Positions 1 to 5,674 are shown, numbered from the stretch's first letter. The stretch: 23,899 bases of DNA from Bacillota bacterium (GCA_023400985.1 JAEXEN010000009.1:1-23899), one strand, 5' to 3'. Numbers and translations are program-made. The notes: generated by a model from the sequence alone, not told the origin.

Positions 1-130
1 GGATGTGCTCAAAGCCTCTCTCATCGTTATAGACAAAGATACACGATGAAAAGCTGTTGTCCGCACCGCGCTCCCCAAAGCTATATGCGCCGCGCACACC
101 TTCCGCAAATCCCGCGTAGCTGCTATAGCA
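1..130 (-). CDS. Partial, outward-reading alternative C-terminal segment of a phage tail/adhesin protein
   Basis: Read on the minus strand from 130 towards 1, this stretch is open to the window edge. It begins C-Y-S-S-Y-A-G-F-A-E-G-V-R and continues through GAYSFGERGADNSF, then an SSCIFVYNDERGFEHI stretch. The composition (aromatic, Gly, Ser, acidic) is that of a structural or lectin-like protein. The plus-strand frames over the same bases give either early stops or a Cys/His/Arg/Pro-rich string typical of a shadow frame. The minus frame has no start codon here; upstream of 130 it runs back to a stop near 205. It would therefore be expressed only if joined to an N-terminal part by rearrangement at the palindrome 121-130. 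Only about 43 codons are visible. Chance openness or an assembly join cannot be excluded. Confidence 0.42.
121..130. repeat. Perfect 10-bp palindrome TGCTATAGCA, candidate recombination crossover
   Basis: TGCTATAGCA is its own reverse complement. It lies exactly where plausible coding switches strand: both outward readings begin TGC TAT AGC (Cys-Tyr-Ser) in phase with the protein frames on either side. No homology extends beyond the 10 bp. A recombination core with a symmetric centre (AT) would allow inversion of flanking segments while keeping the frame. Confidence 0.4.
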
Positions 131-1173
131 ATCGCTTTTATACGTACAAGTATGACGGAACAACTTATAACAGAGTTGGAGATAGCTATTATACAATTAG
201 TAGTATCAAATACATGGCCGCAAGATTCGCAGATGTTGGCAATGTCATAGGTGCATGTGGTTCATATCAAGGCGCATGGGCAATAACACTCACCTACGAT
301 TCGACTGGAGCTATCATAAGTAACACTACTTTAAAAACCGATAATACCGCCGGAAGTTATGATAGGAGCGCTTTGTCTTACGGGTTTTCTGTACGCGCGG
401 ATGGTAGTGCTCTTGTTATGAGTACGCAATCTACCAATACGAGCACAGGAGATAGCACTTATAGCTTCAGAATTGTAGCCATGAACCCGCTGGCAATTAT
501 ATCAGCTACGGGCGCTCCTTCTTCCTCAGTTGGTTCGTACATAACGGACGGCAGATGGGGATTTAATCCAGATTGGACTTACTTTTTCGCAACATATGGT
601 GGAACTCCATATTTTCAAATATACTCTGTGAGCAGCAGTTTTGTATTTACTTTGCTCACAGTCAGTAATAGCACTAATCCTATTTCAACGCTTCCAGACC
701 GCGTGGCGGTTAGTATAAATGGTACATATGCATTTATATCCCAAGGCGCTAATGTCAACTTGTACAAACGAAATGAGTCAACGTTTACCAGACTTCCGAA
801 TCCTTCTGTTTCTTATACTCACAACTGGGCAGTTGCAAGTGTGCGCGGTTTTATCGGCACAACGGTCACTTCACCTTACATTGTTCAGTATGGATTTGAT
901 AACACAGACTATGTTGTTCCGGCATCGCCTATTTATGATGCAAAAATAATGGCGTTCTTGTCCTACAATACGTTTTACGGCATTGGTCGCGCTTTGGCAG
1001 ATGCAGCGGTCGGCGCTCCGGTCGAAGTTGACCTGTTTAAGGCGTACAACGATGCGGTACGCGGCGGGGTGCAACAGATGATGGCTATGGCGGCAATGCT
1101 GCCCGAGGCAGATGAACGGATTTTGGAGCTTGAATATCAAAAATTGCTTTTGGAAGGGGGATTAATCGAGTGA
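121..1173 (+). CDS. Phage tail / receptor-binding protein, C-terminal part (beta-propeller-like)
   Basis: The frame is open from the window start, but residues before position 121 look like non-coding read-through (Cys/His/Arg/Pro-rich), so I take the real coding part to begin at C-Y-S-N-R (121). What follows is rich in Ser, Thr, Tyr, Gly and Asn, as in exposed tail fibres. Two segments resemble blades of the propeller-like repeats common in Firmicutes phage tail proteins, with a pattern of NGTYAFIS, then NLYKRNESTFTRLPNPSVS, then a hydrophobic strand and SPYIVQYG. The last 60 residues (VEVDLFKAYNDAVRGGVQQMM, then ADERILELE) are the helical tail often found just before an XkdX gene. The stop overlaps the GTG of the next gene. 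The N-terminus is outside the window or supplied by inversion. Likely role: host-surface binding at the virion tail. Confidence 0.62.
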   Translation, partial: CYSNRFYTYKYDGTTYNRVGDSYYTISSIKYMAARFADVGNVIGACGSYQGAWAITLTYDSTGAIISNTTLKTDNTAGSYDRSALSYGFSVRADGSALVMSTQSTNTSTGDSTYSFRIVAMNPLAIISATGAPSSSVGSYITDGRWGFNPDWTYFFATYGGTPYFQIYSVSSSFVFTLLTVSNSTNPISTLPDRVAVSINGTYAFISQGANVNLYKRNESTFTRLPNPSVSYTHNWAVASVRGFIGTTVTSPYIVQYGFDNTDYVVPASPIYDAKIMAFLSYNTFYGIGRALADAAVGAPVEVDLFKAYNDAVRGGVQQMMAMAAMLPEADERILELEYQKLLLEGGLIE

Positions 1174-1319
1174 CCATCTATGAGATTTTAAAGCGCGTGA
1201 TCGCACGCGGTGGGTACAACAGGGCTGATCTGGAAACCAAAATGGATGTTTACCTGCTGTACGATCGCTTGACGACGGAGCAGTACGACGAGATCATGGC
1301 GAGCATGGTCGATGAGTAG
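1170..1319 (+). CDS. XkdX-like small phage protein
   Basis: A 49-residue protein starting MTIYEILKRVIARGGYNRAD and ending EQYDEIMASMVDE. Size, position directly after the tail protein and before the lysis genes, and the pattern of two short helices with a Gly-Tyr turn and an E-x-Y-x-E-I end match the XkdX family of PBSX-like phages, whose function is unknown. The GTG start overlaps the upstream TGA by two bases (GAGTGA), suggesting translational coupling. A Shine-Dalgarno-like GGAAGGGGG lies about nine bases upstream. It is too short to be called by length alone; the overlap, frame and family resemblance support it. Confidence 0.7.
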   Translation: MTIYEILKRVIARGGYNRADLETKMDVYLLYDRLTTEQYDEIMASMVDE

Positions 1320-1339
1320 GAGCCGCAAGGCTCCTTTTT
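1318..1339 (+). terminator. Rho-independent terminator after the tail operon
   Basis: GGAGCC, GCAA tetraloop, GGCTCC, followed by TTTTT. The stem starts at the stop codon of the XkdX-like gene and separates the tail genes from the lysis cassette. Confidence 0.8.
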
Positions 1340-1357
1340 GATGCAAAGGAAGATAGC

Positions 1358-1408
1358 ATGAGCAGAATCACCGATTTTCTGGCTTACCTTGAAGGGAGTG
1401 CACTATGA
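1358..1408 (+). CDS. 16-codon leader ORF coupled to the endolysin region
   Basis: ATG at 1358 is preceded by AAAGGAAG at good spacing and encodes MSRITDFLAYLEGSAL. Its TGA overlaps the next ATG (ATGA at 1405-1408), the classic arrangement for translational coupling. The peptide resembles the first helix of clostridial phage endolysins, so it could be a leader peptide, a remnant of the endolysin N-terminus or a fortuitous ORF. No known family is recognisable at this length. Confidence 0.35.
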   Translation: MSRITDFLAYLEGSAL

Positions 1409-1500
1409 AACCCAAAATCAGCGAAATGCTTGCCTACTATGCGCCGCATGCCATCATAACGGAAGGCAAAACCACAAATCCACCACCGAAAGACCAATGA
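1405..1500 (+). other. ORF in frame with the endolysin, ended by TGA (probable true endolysin N-terminus)
   Basis: ATG 1405 has a good ribosome binding site (GAAGGGAG). It encodes 31 residues, beginning MKPKISEMLAYYAPHAII, and stops at TGA 1498-1500. The same frame then continues straight into GYYMGGDGR of the endolysin, with ATG 1510 four codons later. A TGG (Trp) at 1498 would restore one continuous protein (KDQ-W-GYYMGG), which fits the aromatic residues usually seen just before the G-x-x-x-GG motif in these lysins. The simplest reading is a nonsense mutation in a decaying prophage; stop-codon readthrough is the alternative. Confidence 0.5.
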
Positions 1501-1509
1501 GGCTACTAC

Positions 1510-2283
1510 ATGGGCGGTGATGGGCGCATTGCTACGGACGCGTATGCGTTGCAACGTGCCAAGAGCAGCTACCCAAACGACTGGGATGCCTATTACAGCA
1601 TCTATAAGAGATGGATAGGCCATCGCGTCTTTGACTGCAATGCGATTGCTGAGGCATTCTACAAAGAAAAGACTGGCATCAGCATCGATACCAAGGCCAA
1701 ATACAACTTTGCGAACTGGTGCTCGGAAACCGATAAGGATCTTCGCGACAACAAGCTTGCGGACATGCCGCAGCTCCCCGGTATTGCATTGTTTAGCGGC
1801 CCGACAAACAGCGCGGCGGGGATAACGCACGTTGGGTTTTTATTTAAAAAGTATGGCACCGGTCCGCTAGACTGGCTGGTGTTGGAATGCAGGGGTAAGG
1901 AGTACGGCCTCGTAATTACCCGGCTCCCCAATCGCTCATGGGAATGGTGGGGGCTCATGGATAAGCGATTCGAATACGACCTCGCGGCCGACTGGACCGC
2001 CAACGAAACAAAGGAGGAACCGACCATGCCGAAGATCATCACCAAAAGCCTCGTGGTAAACGAGGATGTGCGCACTTTGCAGAAACTCCTGAACTCGCTC
2101 GGCTACACCTACAACGGCGAGAAGCTGGACGAGGACGGCAAAGCGTGGGATAAGACCTTTGCCGTGCTGGAGCTGTTCTGCGCGGACTACATCAAGTCTA
2201 CGACGGCGCCTGCGGCTTTGCCTGATACGCTCAAGTTGGCCATCGTCATAGGGGATAAAACGTACACAAGCGAAATGAAGTAA
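1510..2283 (+). CDS. Phage endolysin: NlpC/P60-type peptidase with C-terminal cell-wall-binding domain
   Basis: A 257-residue lysin expected to cut peptidoglycan at the end of the lytic cycle. The catalytic part spans about residues 1-165. GYYMGGDGR sits just at the start, the nucleophile Cys is in RVFDCNAIAEAF, the partner His is in ITHVGFLF, and a polar residue follows in LVLECRGKEYG; this is the Cys-His order of NlpC/P60 (CHAP-like) enzymes. Residues 173-257 form a peptidoglycan-binding-1-like helical domain (VRTLQKLLNSLGY, then DGKAWDKTFAVLELF). ATG 1510 lacks a good ribosome binding site; the good one belongs to ATG 1405 in the same frame, separated by the TGA at 1498. It is therefore either N-terminally truncated or weakly expressed. 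Holin-like and accessory genes follow directly. Confidence 0.75.
   Translation: MGGDGRIATDAYALQRAKSSYPNDWDAYYSIYKRWIGHRVFDCNAIAEAFYKEKTGISIDTKAKYNFANWCSETDKDLRDNKLADMPQLPGIALFSGPTNSAAGITHVGFLFKKYGTGPLDWLVLECRGKEYGLVITRLPNRSWEWWGLMDKRFEYDLAADWTANETKEEPTMPKIITKSLVVNEDVRTLQKLLNSLGYTYNGEKLDEDGKAWDKTFAVLELFCADYIKSTTAPAALPDTLKLAIVIGDKTYTSEMK
2011..2028 (+). promoter_or_regulatory. Internal Shine-Dalgarno and ATG inside the endolysin gene
   Basis: AAGGAGG at 2011-2017 precedes an in-frame ATG at 2026 by eight bases. It is the best ribosome binding site of the gene and sits at the boundary between the catalytic and binding domains. Translation from here would give an 85-residue free binding domain (2026-2283). 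Separately made binding domains from internal starts are known in clostridial phage endolysins such as CD27L and CTP1L. Confidence 0.65.
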
Positions 2284-2301
2284 GATTGGGGGCAAAGGGG
2301 T

Positions 2302-2709
2302 ATGAACGAGGCCATAACGCTGATATTGAGCGGCGCGACAGGGGCGACGGTCATTACAATGATCGACCGCCTTTTGCAGCGGTGGCTCGATGCGCGCGCC
2401 GTCAAACGGGCAGCACGGAACGGAAAGGAGATAATTGATAATGCGGCCATCATGGATGCATTGCGCAATCTCACCATCACGACAGAAAAGCAAGGTCGTG
2501 CGCAGCGCATCCTAATGTACGATCGTGTTCGTCATTTGGCCCAGGGGTTTGTTGAGGCTGGTGAGCCCGTCCCTCTCACCGTGCGTTCTGACATCGATAT
2601 TCTCTATCGTTCATACAGAAATGATCTCGACGCCAACGGCGACTTGGACGCGCTAATGGAACTCTTTTATGACTTGCCAATCGCAAACGGCAAACAAGCA
2701 CACAATTAA
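2302..2709 (+). CDS. Phage lysis-cassette protein with N-terminal hydrophobic segment
   Basis: A 135-residue protein. Residues 3-25 (ITLILSGATGATVITMI) form a short hydrophobic segment. A basic helix follows (LLQRWLDARAVKRAARNGKE), then a conserved-looking cytoplasmic part with RILMYDRVRHLAQGF, DIDILYRSYRNDL and DANGDLDALMELFYDLPI. The last pattern (a long helix, then N/DG-x-LD-x-LM near the C-terminus) is seen in small proteins beside holins in Firmicutes phages. These are probably membrane-anchored lysis or virion accessory proteins of unproven function. It sits 18 bases after the endolysin and 18 bases before the holin-like gene in one operon. The start is supported by a G-rich site upstream, though spacing is imperfect. 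Confidence 0.6.
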   Translation: MNEAITLILSGATGATVITMIDRLLQRWLDARAVKRAARNGKEIIDNAAIMDALRNLTITTEKQGRAQRILMYDRVRHLAQGFVEAGEPVPLTVRSDIDILYRSYRNDLDANGDLDALMELFYDLPIANGKQAHN

Positions 2710-2727
2710 AAAATGGAGGTAACATCT

Positions 2728-3039
2728 ATGGAAATCTTCTTACTCTTAGTCGTACTCGGTCTATTGGTCGAGGCTATCGTAGAAACGCTCAAGCTCGTTT
2801 GGGATGCTGAAAAGCGTAAAGTGTCGGTGCCGGTGATATGCTCTCTGGTCGTCGGCATCGGCATTGCAATGCTTACACAGGCGTCTATTTTCGAGCTGCT
2901 CAACATCACCATCGTCGCCTCGAGCTGGTTAGGCTATATCATTACTGGCATTCTGATCAGCCGCGGCAGCAGCTTCATTCATGATCTTTGGAGCCGCATC
3001 AACAACTATACGACCACTGGAAACATCACCCTTAAATAA
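2728..3039 (+). CDS. Holin-like phage membrane protein
   Basis: A 103-residue protein. The N-terminal helix EIFLLLVVLGLLVEAIVETLK is hydrophobic, a second membrane segment spans about residues 33-50 (VPVICSLVVGIGIAML), and a third about 58-78 (LLNITIVASSWLGYIITGIL). The C-terminal motif ISRGSSFIHDLW is typical of a family of small Firmicutes phage holins. ATG 2728 is chosen over the in-frame ATG 2713 because GGAGGT lies between them at correct spacing for 2728. It is the last gene of the lysis cassette and is expected to form the membrane lesion that lets the endolysin reach the wall. Confidence 0.7.
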   Translation: MEIFLLLVVLGLLVEAIVETLKLVWDAEKRKVSVPVICSLVVGIGIAMLTQASIFELLNITIVASSWLGYIITGILISRGSSFIHDLWSRINNYTTTGNITLK

Positions 3040-3081
3040 CGCCTCCACGGCCCTGCACACCGTGGGGGCCTCCTTTCATAT

Positions 3082-3120
3082 AGCCCTGCCATCTTGCCCG
3101 GATGACGGGGCTCTTTTTTT
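3082..3120 (+). terminator. Terminator after the lysis cassette
   Basis: AGCCC (3082-3086) pairs with GGGCT, with an inner CATC/GATG pairing, followed by seven T residues. A weaker CCACGG/CCGTGG hairpin precedes it (about 3043-3066). Confidence 0.7.
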
Positions 3121-3361
3121 GTGCCCGCAGATAATAGCAGGAATGCCATTCTCGCGATTTGCAAACGCCATCAGGGCCGCTTAGGACCGTTCGGGAGTGT
3201 AGTAACCCATCTGCACCCGCAGAAGCCCTTGTGCGCGTCCATTACAGCAAAACGAAAACCAGAGGCGATAGCCCCCGGTTCGGTTGACGAAAATGTTTGT
3301 TTTATGCGGAATGGTTGACGCGCAGCGAGTAAACTAATTTTGCGGGAATTGACTGATAATG
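3121..3361. other. Intergenic stretch between converging phage operons, no supported gene
   Basis: No ORF here has a ribosome binding site together with protein-like composition. The only structures noted are two GGTTGACG copies (3277-3320) and a small inverted repeat, TTGAC/GTCAA, at 3349-3365 next to the stop of the minus-strand gene. Confidence 0.5.
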
Positions 3362-3571
3362 TCAACTGCGAAGCTCCCATCCTCCAATCTGTGCAATCTC
3401 TTTCTTGTCCGCGCCCATTGCGGAGAGGTGGTCCGCTATTCTAAGACTGTCCTCTTCAAGCGCGCCATAATATACCGCTCCGCTCATCTTGTCGCGGAGG
3501 CTTACGGCCTCCCTAAGCTTCTTAAAACCCTCTTCGATTGTTGCAAAATCGGTATTATAAAAATTGCCCAT
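3362..3571 (-). CDS. Small phage protein, unknown function
   Basis: A 69-residue protein starting MGNFYNTDFATIEEGFKKLR. It is acidic/basic mixed and predicted helical (EEGFKKLREAVSLRDKMSG, then GALEEDSLRIADHLSAMGADK, then KEIAQIGGW). AAAGGATT precedes the start at somewhat long spacing. It is the last of five leftward genes transcribed from the promoter at 4662-4690. I do not recognise a family. Confidence 0.55.
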   Translation of the reverse strand: MGNFYNTDFATIEEGFKKLREAVSLRDKMSGAVYYGALEEDSLRIADHLSAMGADKKEIAQIGGWELRS

Positions 3572-3603
3572 AATTGATTAATCCTTTCTGCCCTCACGGG
3601 CTT

Positions 3604-3798
3604 TTACTTCGCTTCCAAAACCTCTTCAGCCCGATTCTTCAGCCGGCGCAAGCAGCTCCTGCACAGCTCGAACGTGCTGCCCGCGTTGCCGCCGAGGTTC
3701 AGCAAGTATTCCGTGTCGCCCGTGTCCAGCTGCTTATCGCACACAAAGCAAAATTCCGGTGCGTTCGCAGTTTTGACCTTCCTCTTTGTGATCTTCAT
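3604..3798 (-). CDS. Small zinc-ribbon-like phage protein
   Basis: A 64-residue protein starting MKITKRKVKTANAPEFCFVCDK. Two Cys pairs, FCFVCDK and LCRSCLRR, are separated by about 25 residues, the arrangement of a small zinc-binding ribbon or finger. The ends are basic. The start at 3798 is chosen over an upstream in-frame ATG (3864) because AAAGGAG lies four to five bases before it and the upstream extension has non-protein-like composition. Possible role: nucleic-acid binding or accessory regulation in the early leftward operon; inference only. Confidence 0.65.
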   Translation of the reverse strand: MKITKRKVKTANAPEFCFVCDKQLDTGDTEYLLNLGGNAGSTFELCRSCLRRLKNRAEEVLEAK

Positions 3799-3860
3799 AG
3801 CACTCCTTTCCGACCCGAGCTTGTGACCGGCGGCGGCTGCATTACCGGGACAAAGCCCCG

Positions 3861-4163
3861 TCACTCTGCGATCTCAAGAAGCTTACCGTCGTAGCATTCG
3901 TCCCGATAGGTCAAGCTCCCGAATTTGTCGAGATCATCGGCGCTGCATGTATAACCGCAAAGGCTTACCCTATTCGCGCTTACATCGAAGTGGGCGTATC
4001 GGCCGGGCTCGAGTATTATGTCGATCATATCAAGATGATCGCCGTAGTAAAAATGGCTCATTGTGGCATCGGGAAACAATTTCTGTGCGGCATTTTCAAA
4101 CCTCGTTATCATAGGCTGAATGCCTTGTGCCGTATATCCGTTCGTCTTGGTGTCGATTTTCAT
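3861..4163 (-). CDS. Phage hypothetical protein, 100 aa
   Basis: It begins MKIDTKTNGYTAQGIQPMIT and contains FENAAQKLFPDATMSHFYYG, HLDMIDIILEPGRYAHFDVS, and a C-terminus with two Cys (LCGYTCSADD) and YRDECYDGKLLEIAE. The start is fixed by GGAAAGGA just upstream of ATG 4163; the longer ORF extending to 4400 overlaps the real upstream gene. A compact alpha/beta fold is likely. I do not recognise the family. It belongs to the leftward operon. Confidence 0.6.
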   Translation of the reverse strand: MKIDTKTNGYTAQGIQPMITRFENAAQKLFPDATMSHFYYGDHLDMIDIILEPGRYAHFDVSANRVSLCGYTCSADDLDKFGSLTYRDECYDGKLLEIAE

Positions 4164-4215
4164 GGTCCTTTCCTTCCTGCGGGGGATTGGCCGCCCCCGC
4201 TCCGGCGTTTGTGAT

Positions 4216-4419
4216 TTACTCTCCCAACCAAGCGTCTCGTGCTTCCCTGCACGCCTCCAACGTGGGCTTGACGCAGCTAAAAAGTTTTCCGTTCGTGTGG
4301 CGGTAATCGTACTGAACGTATTTCTTGGTTTTGGTACCGGCCTTTCGGCTAAAGGTTTCGTACTGTTCCTGCCCAGGGGTCTCTGTGGTGGAAACGCCAT
4401 TTACAGTCATGCTCGTCAT
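4216..4419 (-). CDS. Phage hypothetical protein, 67 aa
   Basis: It starts MTSMTVNGVSTTETPGQEQY and ends with a predicted helix (TLEACREARDAWLGE). The centre is basic and aromatic (KAGTKTKKYVQYDYRHTNGKLF). AGGAGA lies upstream of ATG 4419; a second in-frame ATG at 4410 is also possible. It is the second gene of the leftward operon. Family not recognised; the KYVQYDYR beta-type centre could be a small beta-sheet binding domain, which is a guess. Confidence 0.55.
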   Translation of the reverse strand: MTSMTVNGVSTTETPGQEQYETFSRKAGTKTKKYVQYDYRHTNGKLFSCVKPTLEACREARDAWLGE

Positions 4420-4431
4420 TTTCGCGTTCTC

Positions 4432-4626
4432 CTATTTCTGGTACTCTTCGTTTAAGATGCGGTCAAAAGTTTCTTCCGTCATGTAGGTACCGATATTCAC
4501 GAATCGGTCAATGAGATATTTCTTCGCGAACGCCCTGTCTCGGCCGGATTCCCGAATGCTTGAAAGGTCGAGGCGCAGATGATGTATTTCCAGCTCTTTT
4601 TGCGTGGGGTTGCTCGTTTTTCTCAT
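4432..4626 (-). CDS. Small phage protein, first gene of leftward operon
   Basis: A 64-residue, charged, helical protein (ELEIHHLRLDLSSIRESGRD, then FAKKYLIDRFV, then MTEETFDRILNEEYQK). ATG 4626 is preferred over 4632 because AGGGAG stands about seven bases upstream of it. A consensus promoter lies directly upstream (4662-4690), giving a leader of about 30 bases. Function unknown; the context is an early phage operon opposite an HTH regulator. Confidence 0.6.
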   Translation of the reverse strand: MRKTSNPTQKELEIHHLRLDLSSIRESGRDRAFAKKYLIDRFVNIGTYMTEETFDRILNEEYQK

Positions 4627-4661
4627 GCTCATTTCTCCCTTGATGTATCGTTTCTAGGTAT

Positions 4662-4690
4662 AATATACACTATTTTGGTTATGGCGTCAA
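4662..4690 (-). promoter_or_regulatory. Sigma-A promoter for the leftward phage operon
   Basis: On the minus strand TTGACG (4690-4685), a 17-base spacer, then TATATT (4667-4662). It faces away from the promoter at 4722-4750. Confidence 0.75.
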
Positions 4691-4721
4691 CACTTTTTTG
4701 ATTATTTTATCCATTTTTTTA

Positions 4722-4750
4722 TTGACTTTTATAATCGAAAGCGTTATTGT
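4722..4750 (+). promoter_or_regulatory. Sigma-A promoter for the rightward HTH gene
   Basis: TTGACT (4722-4727), 17-base spacer, TATTGT (4745-4750). The expected start near 4757 leaves a leader of only about 13 bases, just enough for the GGAGGT ribosome binding site of the HTH gene. Confidence 0.7.
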
Positions 4751-4769
4751 ATTGGCGTGGAGGTGTGAT

Positions 4770-5012
4770 ATGGCAGTATCAGAGAAGATCAAAGCGTTGC
4801 TTGCGCTCAAAGGAAAGAAAAACGTGGGGCTCGCCACATATTTCGGGATGACGCCGCAATCAATGAACAACAAGATGAGCCGCGGCGCGTTCTCAGCCGA
4901 GGACTTGATAAAGGTTGCAGAATTTACGGGCTGCACTCTCAATTTTGATCTAGGTGATAATCAGCGCATCGTGCTTGACGCAGCGGATATTCGCAATGAC
5001 GGAGGTATTTAA
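4770..5012 (+). CDS. Small HTH (Cro/CI-like) phage regulator
   Basis: An 80-residue protein starting MAVSEKIKALLALKGKKNVG. A helix-turn-helix spans about residues 18-48 (VGLATYFGMTPQSMNNKMSR), followed by FSAEDLIKVAEFTGCTLNF, a pattern shared by small phage XRE-like proteins. GGAGGTGTGAT precedes ATG 4770; the longer ORF from 4698 is rejected because it would begin upstream of the promoter's start point. It is divergent from the leftward operon, so it probably controls the promoter pair between them in a Cro- or CI-like way. The next gene follows after three bases. Confidence 0.75.
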   Translation: MAVSEKIKALLALKGKKNVGLATYFGMTPQSMNNKMSRGAFSAEDLIKVAEFTGCTLNFDLGDNQRIVLDAADIRNDGGI

Positions 5013-5015
5013 AAT

Positions 5016-5300
5016 ATGGGCAATGAACATGAGTTCTTAGACCCGGCGCAGCCGCACATGCTTGCGGAAGATGAATGCGCGTTGCTGACGTTCTACCGAT
5101 TTTTTACCAAGGCTCAGCGGAACACCTTGTTTAAACTGGCATTCGAAATGGCTACAAAAGATAAGCGCACCGACCCGAAGAATCGTAATGTTCCTCAACA
5201 GGGACCAAGGAATAGCTCCAACGATAAGACCCCAGGGCCGCTCGAATTCAAACGGATGTCTACACAACCGCCCCCCAAAATGAAAGACCCGGACAATTAA
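5016..5300 (+). CDS. Phage hypothetical protein, 94 aa
   Basis: The N-terminal half is helical and acidic (EHEFLDPAQPHMLAEDECAL, then LTFYRFFTKAQRNTLFKLAFEMA). The C-terminal half is a low-complexity, Pro/Asn/Lys-rich, probably disordered tail. GGAGG lies about eleven bases before the ATG. It is co-transcribed with the HTH gene (three-base gap) and its stop codon is in the loop of the following terminator. The AL-x-FYR-x-x-T-x-x-QR pattern recurs in small proteins next to phage HTH genes; no function is known to me. Confidence 0.6.
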   Translation: MGNEHEFLDPAQPHMLAEDECALLTFYRFFTKAQRNTLFKLAFEMATKDKRTDPKNRNVPQQGPRNSSNDKTPGPLEFKRMSTQPPPKMKDPDN

Positions 5301-5314
5301 GTCCGGGTCTTTTG
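5283..5314. terminator. Bidirectional terminator between converging genes
   Basis: AAAGACCCGGAC, six-base loop AATTAA that contains the stop codon, then GTCCGGGTCTTTT. The 12-bp perfect stem has T-rich flanks on both strands, serving the + gene ending at 5300 and the - gene ending at 5329. Confidence 0.85.
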
Positions 5315-5328
5315 TCGTGCATACGGTT

Positions 5329-5580
5329 CTACTTCCCTTGCGGGTTGGGGCCTAACCGTGAGTGTATCCTCGGCTCCTTATTCGGGATGCGTTCCAAAAT
5401 ATCCGATATATCACAGTCCAGCGCCTCACAAATTAGATCCAAATAATCTATGTTAATCCTATCGGCCATGTCATGATAGAGATCATTTATTGTGTTGGCT
5501 CTGATGCCCGTAACCCTCGCAAGGTCAGCCTGCGTCCACCGTCGTTCGCCAAGTCGGGTGGAAAGTAAAATCCTAACCAT
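5329..5580 (-). CDS. XRE-family HTH transcriptional regulator (putative prophage repressor)
   Basis: An 83-residue single-domain XRE protein starting MVRILLSTRLGERRWTQADL. The HTH is WTQADLARVTGIRANTINDL, followed by INIDYLDLICEALDCDISDILE, the typical last helix pair of this family. AAAGGAG stands seven bases before ATG 5580; the longer ORF to 5670 would run through the promoter. The gene faces a promoter with a 17-bp palindrome between -35 and -10 (5643-5659), so it is probably autorepressed. Lying between the att-side tRNA and the phage genes, it is a candidate for maintaining lysogeny, though the HTH at 4770 could share that role. Confidence 0.78.
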   Translation of the reverse strand: MVRILLSTRLGERRWTQADLARVTGIRANTINDLYHDMADRINIDYLDLICEALDCDISDILERIPNKEPRIHSRLGPNPQGK

Positions 5581-5641
5581 ACGCTCGCTCCTTTCGTCGA
5601 CTCTATCAGATATCGAAAGAAACGACCTGTATTTGCTATAA

Positions 5642-5670
5642 AATATCGTATTACGATATGTCGGTGACAA
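5642..5670 (-). promoter_or_regulatory. Promoter with embedded palindromic operator for the XRE gene
   Basis: The minus-strand -35 is TTGTCA (5670-5665), spacer 17, -10 GATATT (5647-5642). The spacer and -10 are covered by a 17-bp palindrome (5643-5659) of two ATATCGTA half-sites around a central base. A further ATATCG half-site lies at about 5611-5616. Confidence 0.7.
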
Positions 5671-5674
5671 AGAG

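Noticed and set aside
46..120. N-terminal part of the + strand ORF starting at ATG 46
   Set aside because: Composition is Cys/His/Arg/Pro-rich and unlike the rest; the opposite strand gives a protein-like reading, and there is no ribosome binding site.
1498..1500. TGA read as tryptophan or selenocysteine
   Set aside because: Nearby phage genes use TGA as a stop and TGG for Trp, and no selenocysteine-type motif or structure is apparent; a point mutation is simpler.
3171..3380. 69-codon minus-strand ORF between the converging phage operons
   Set aside because: No ribosome binding site, overlaps the end of the 3362-3571 gene, composition not protein-like. A second short frame (3076-3171) there reads through the terminator.
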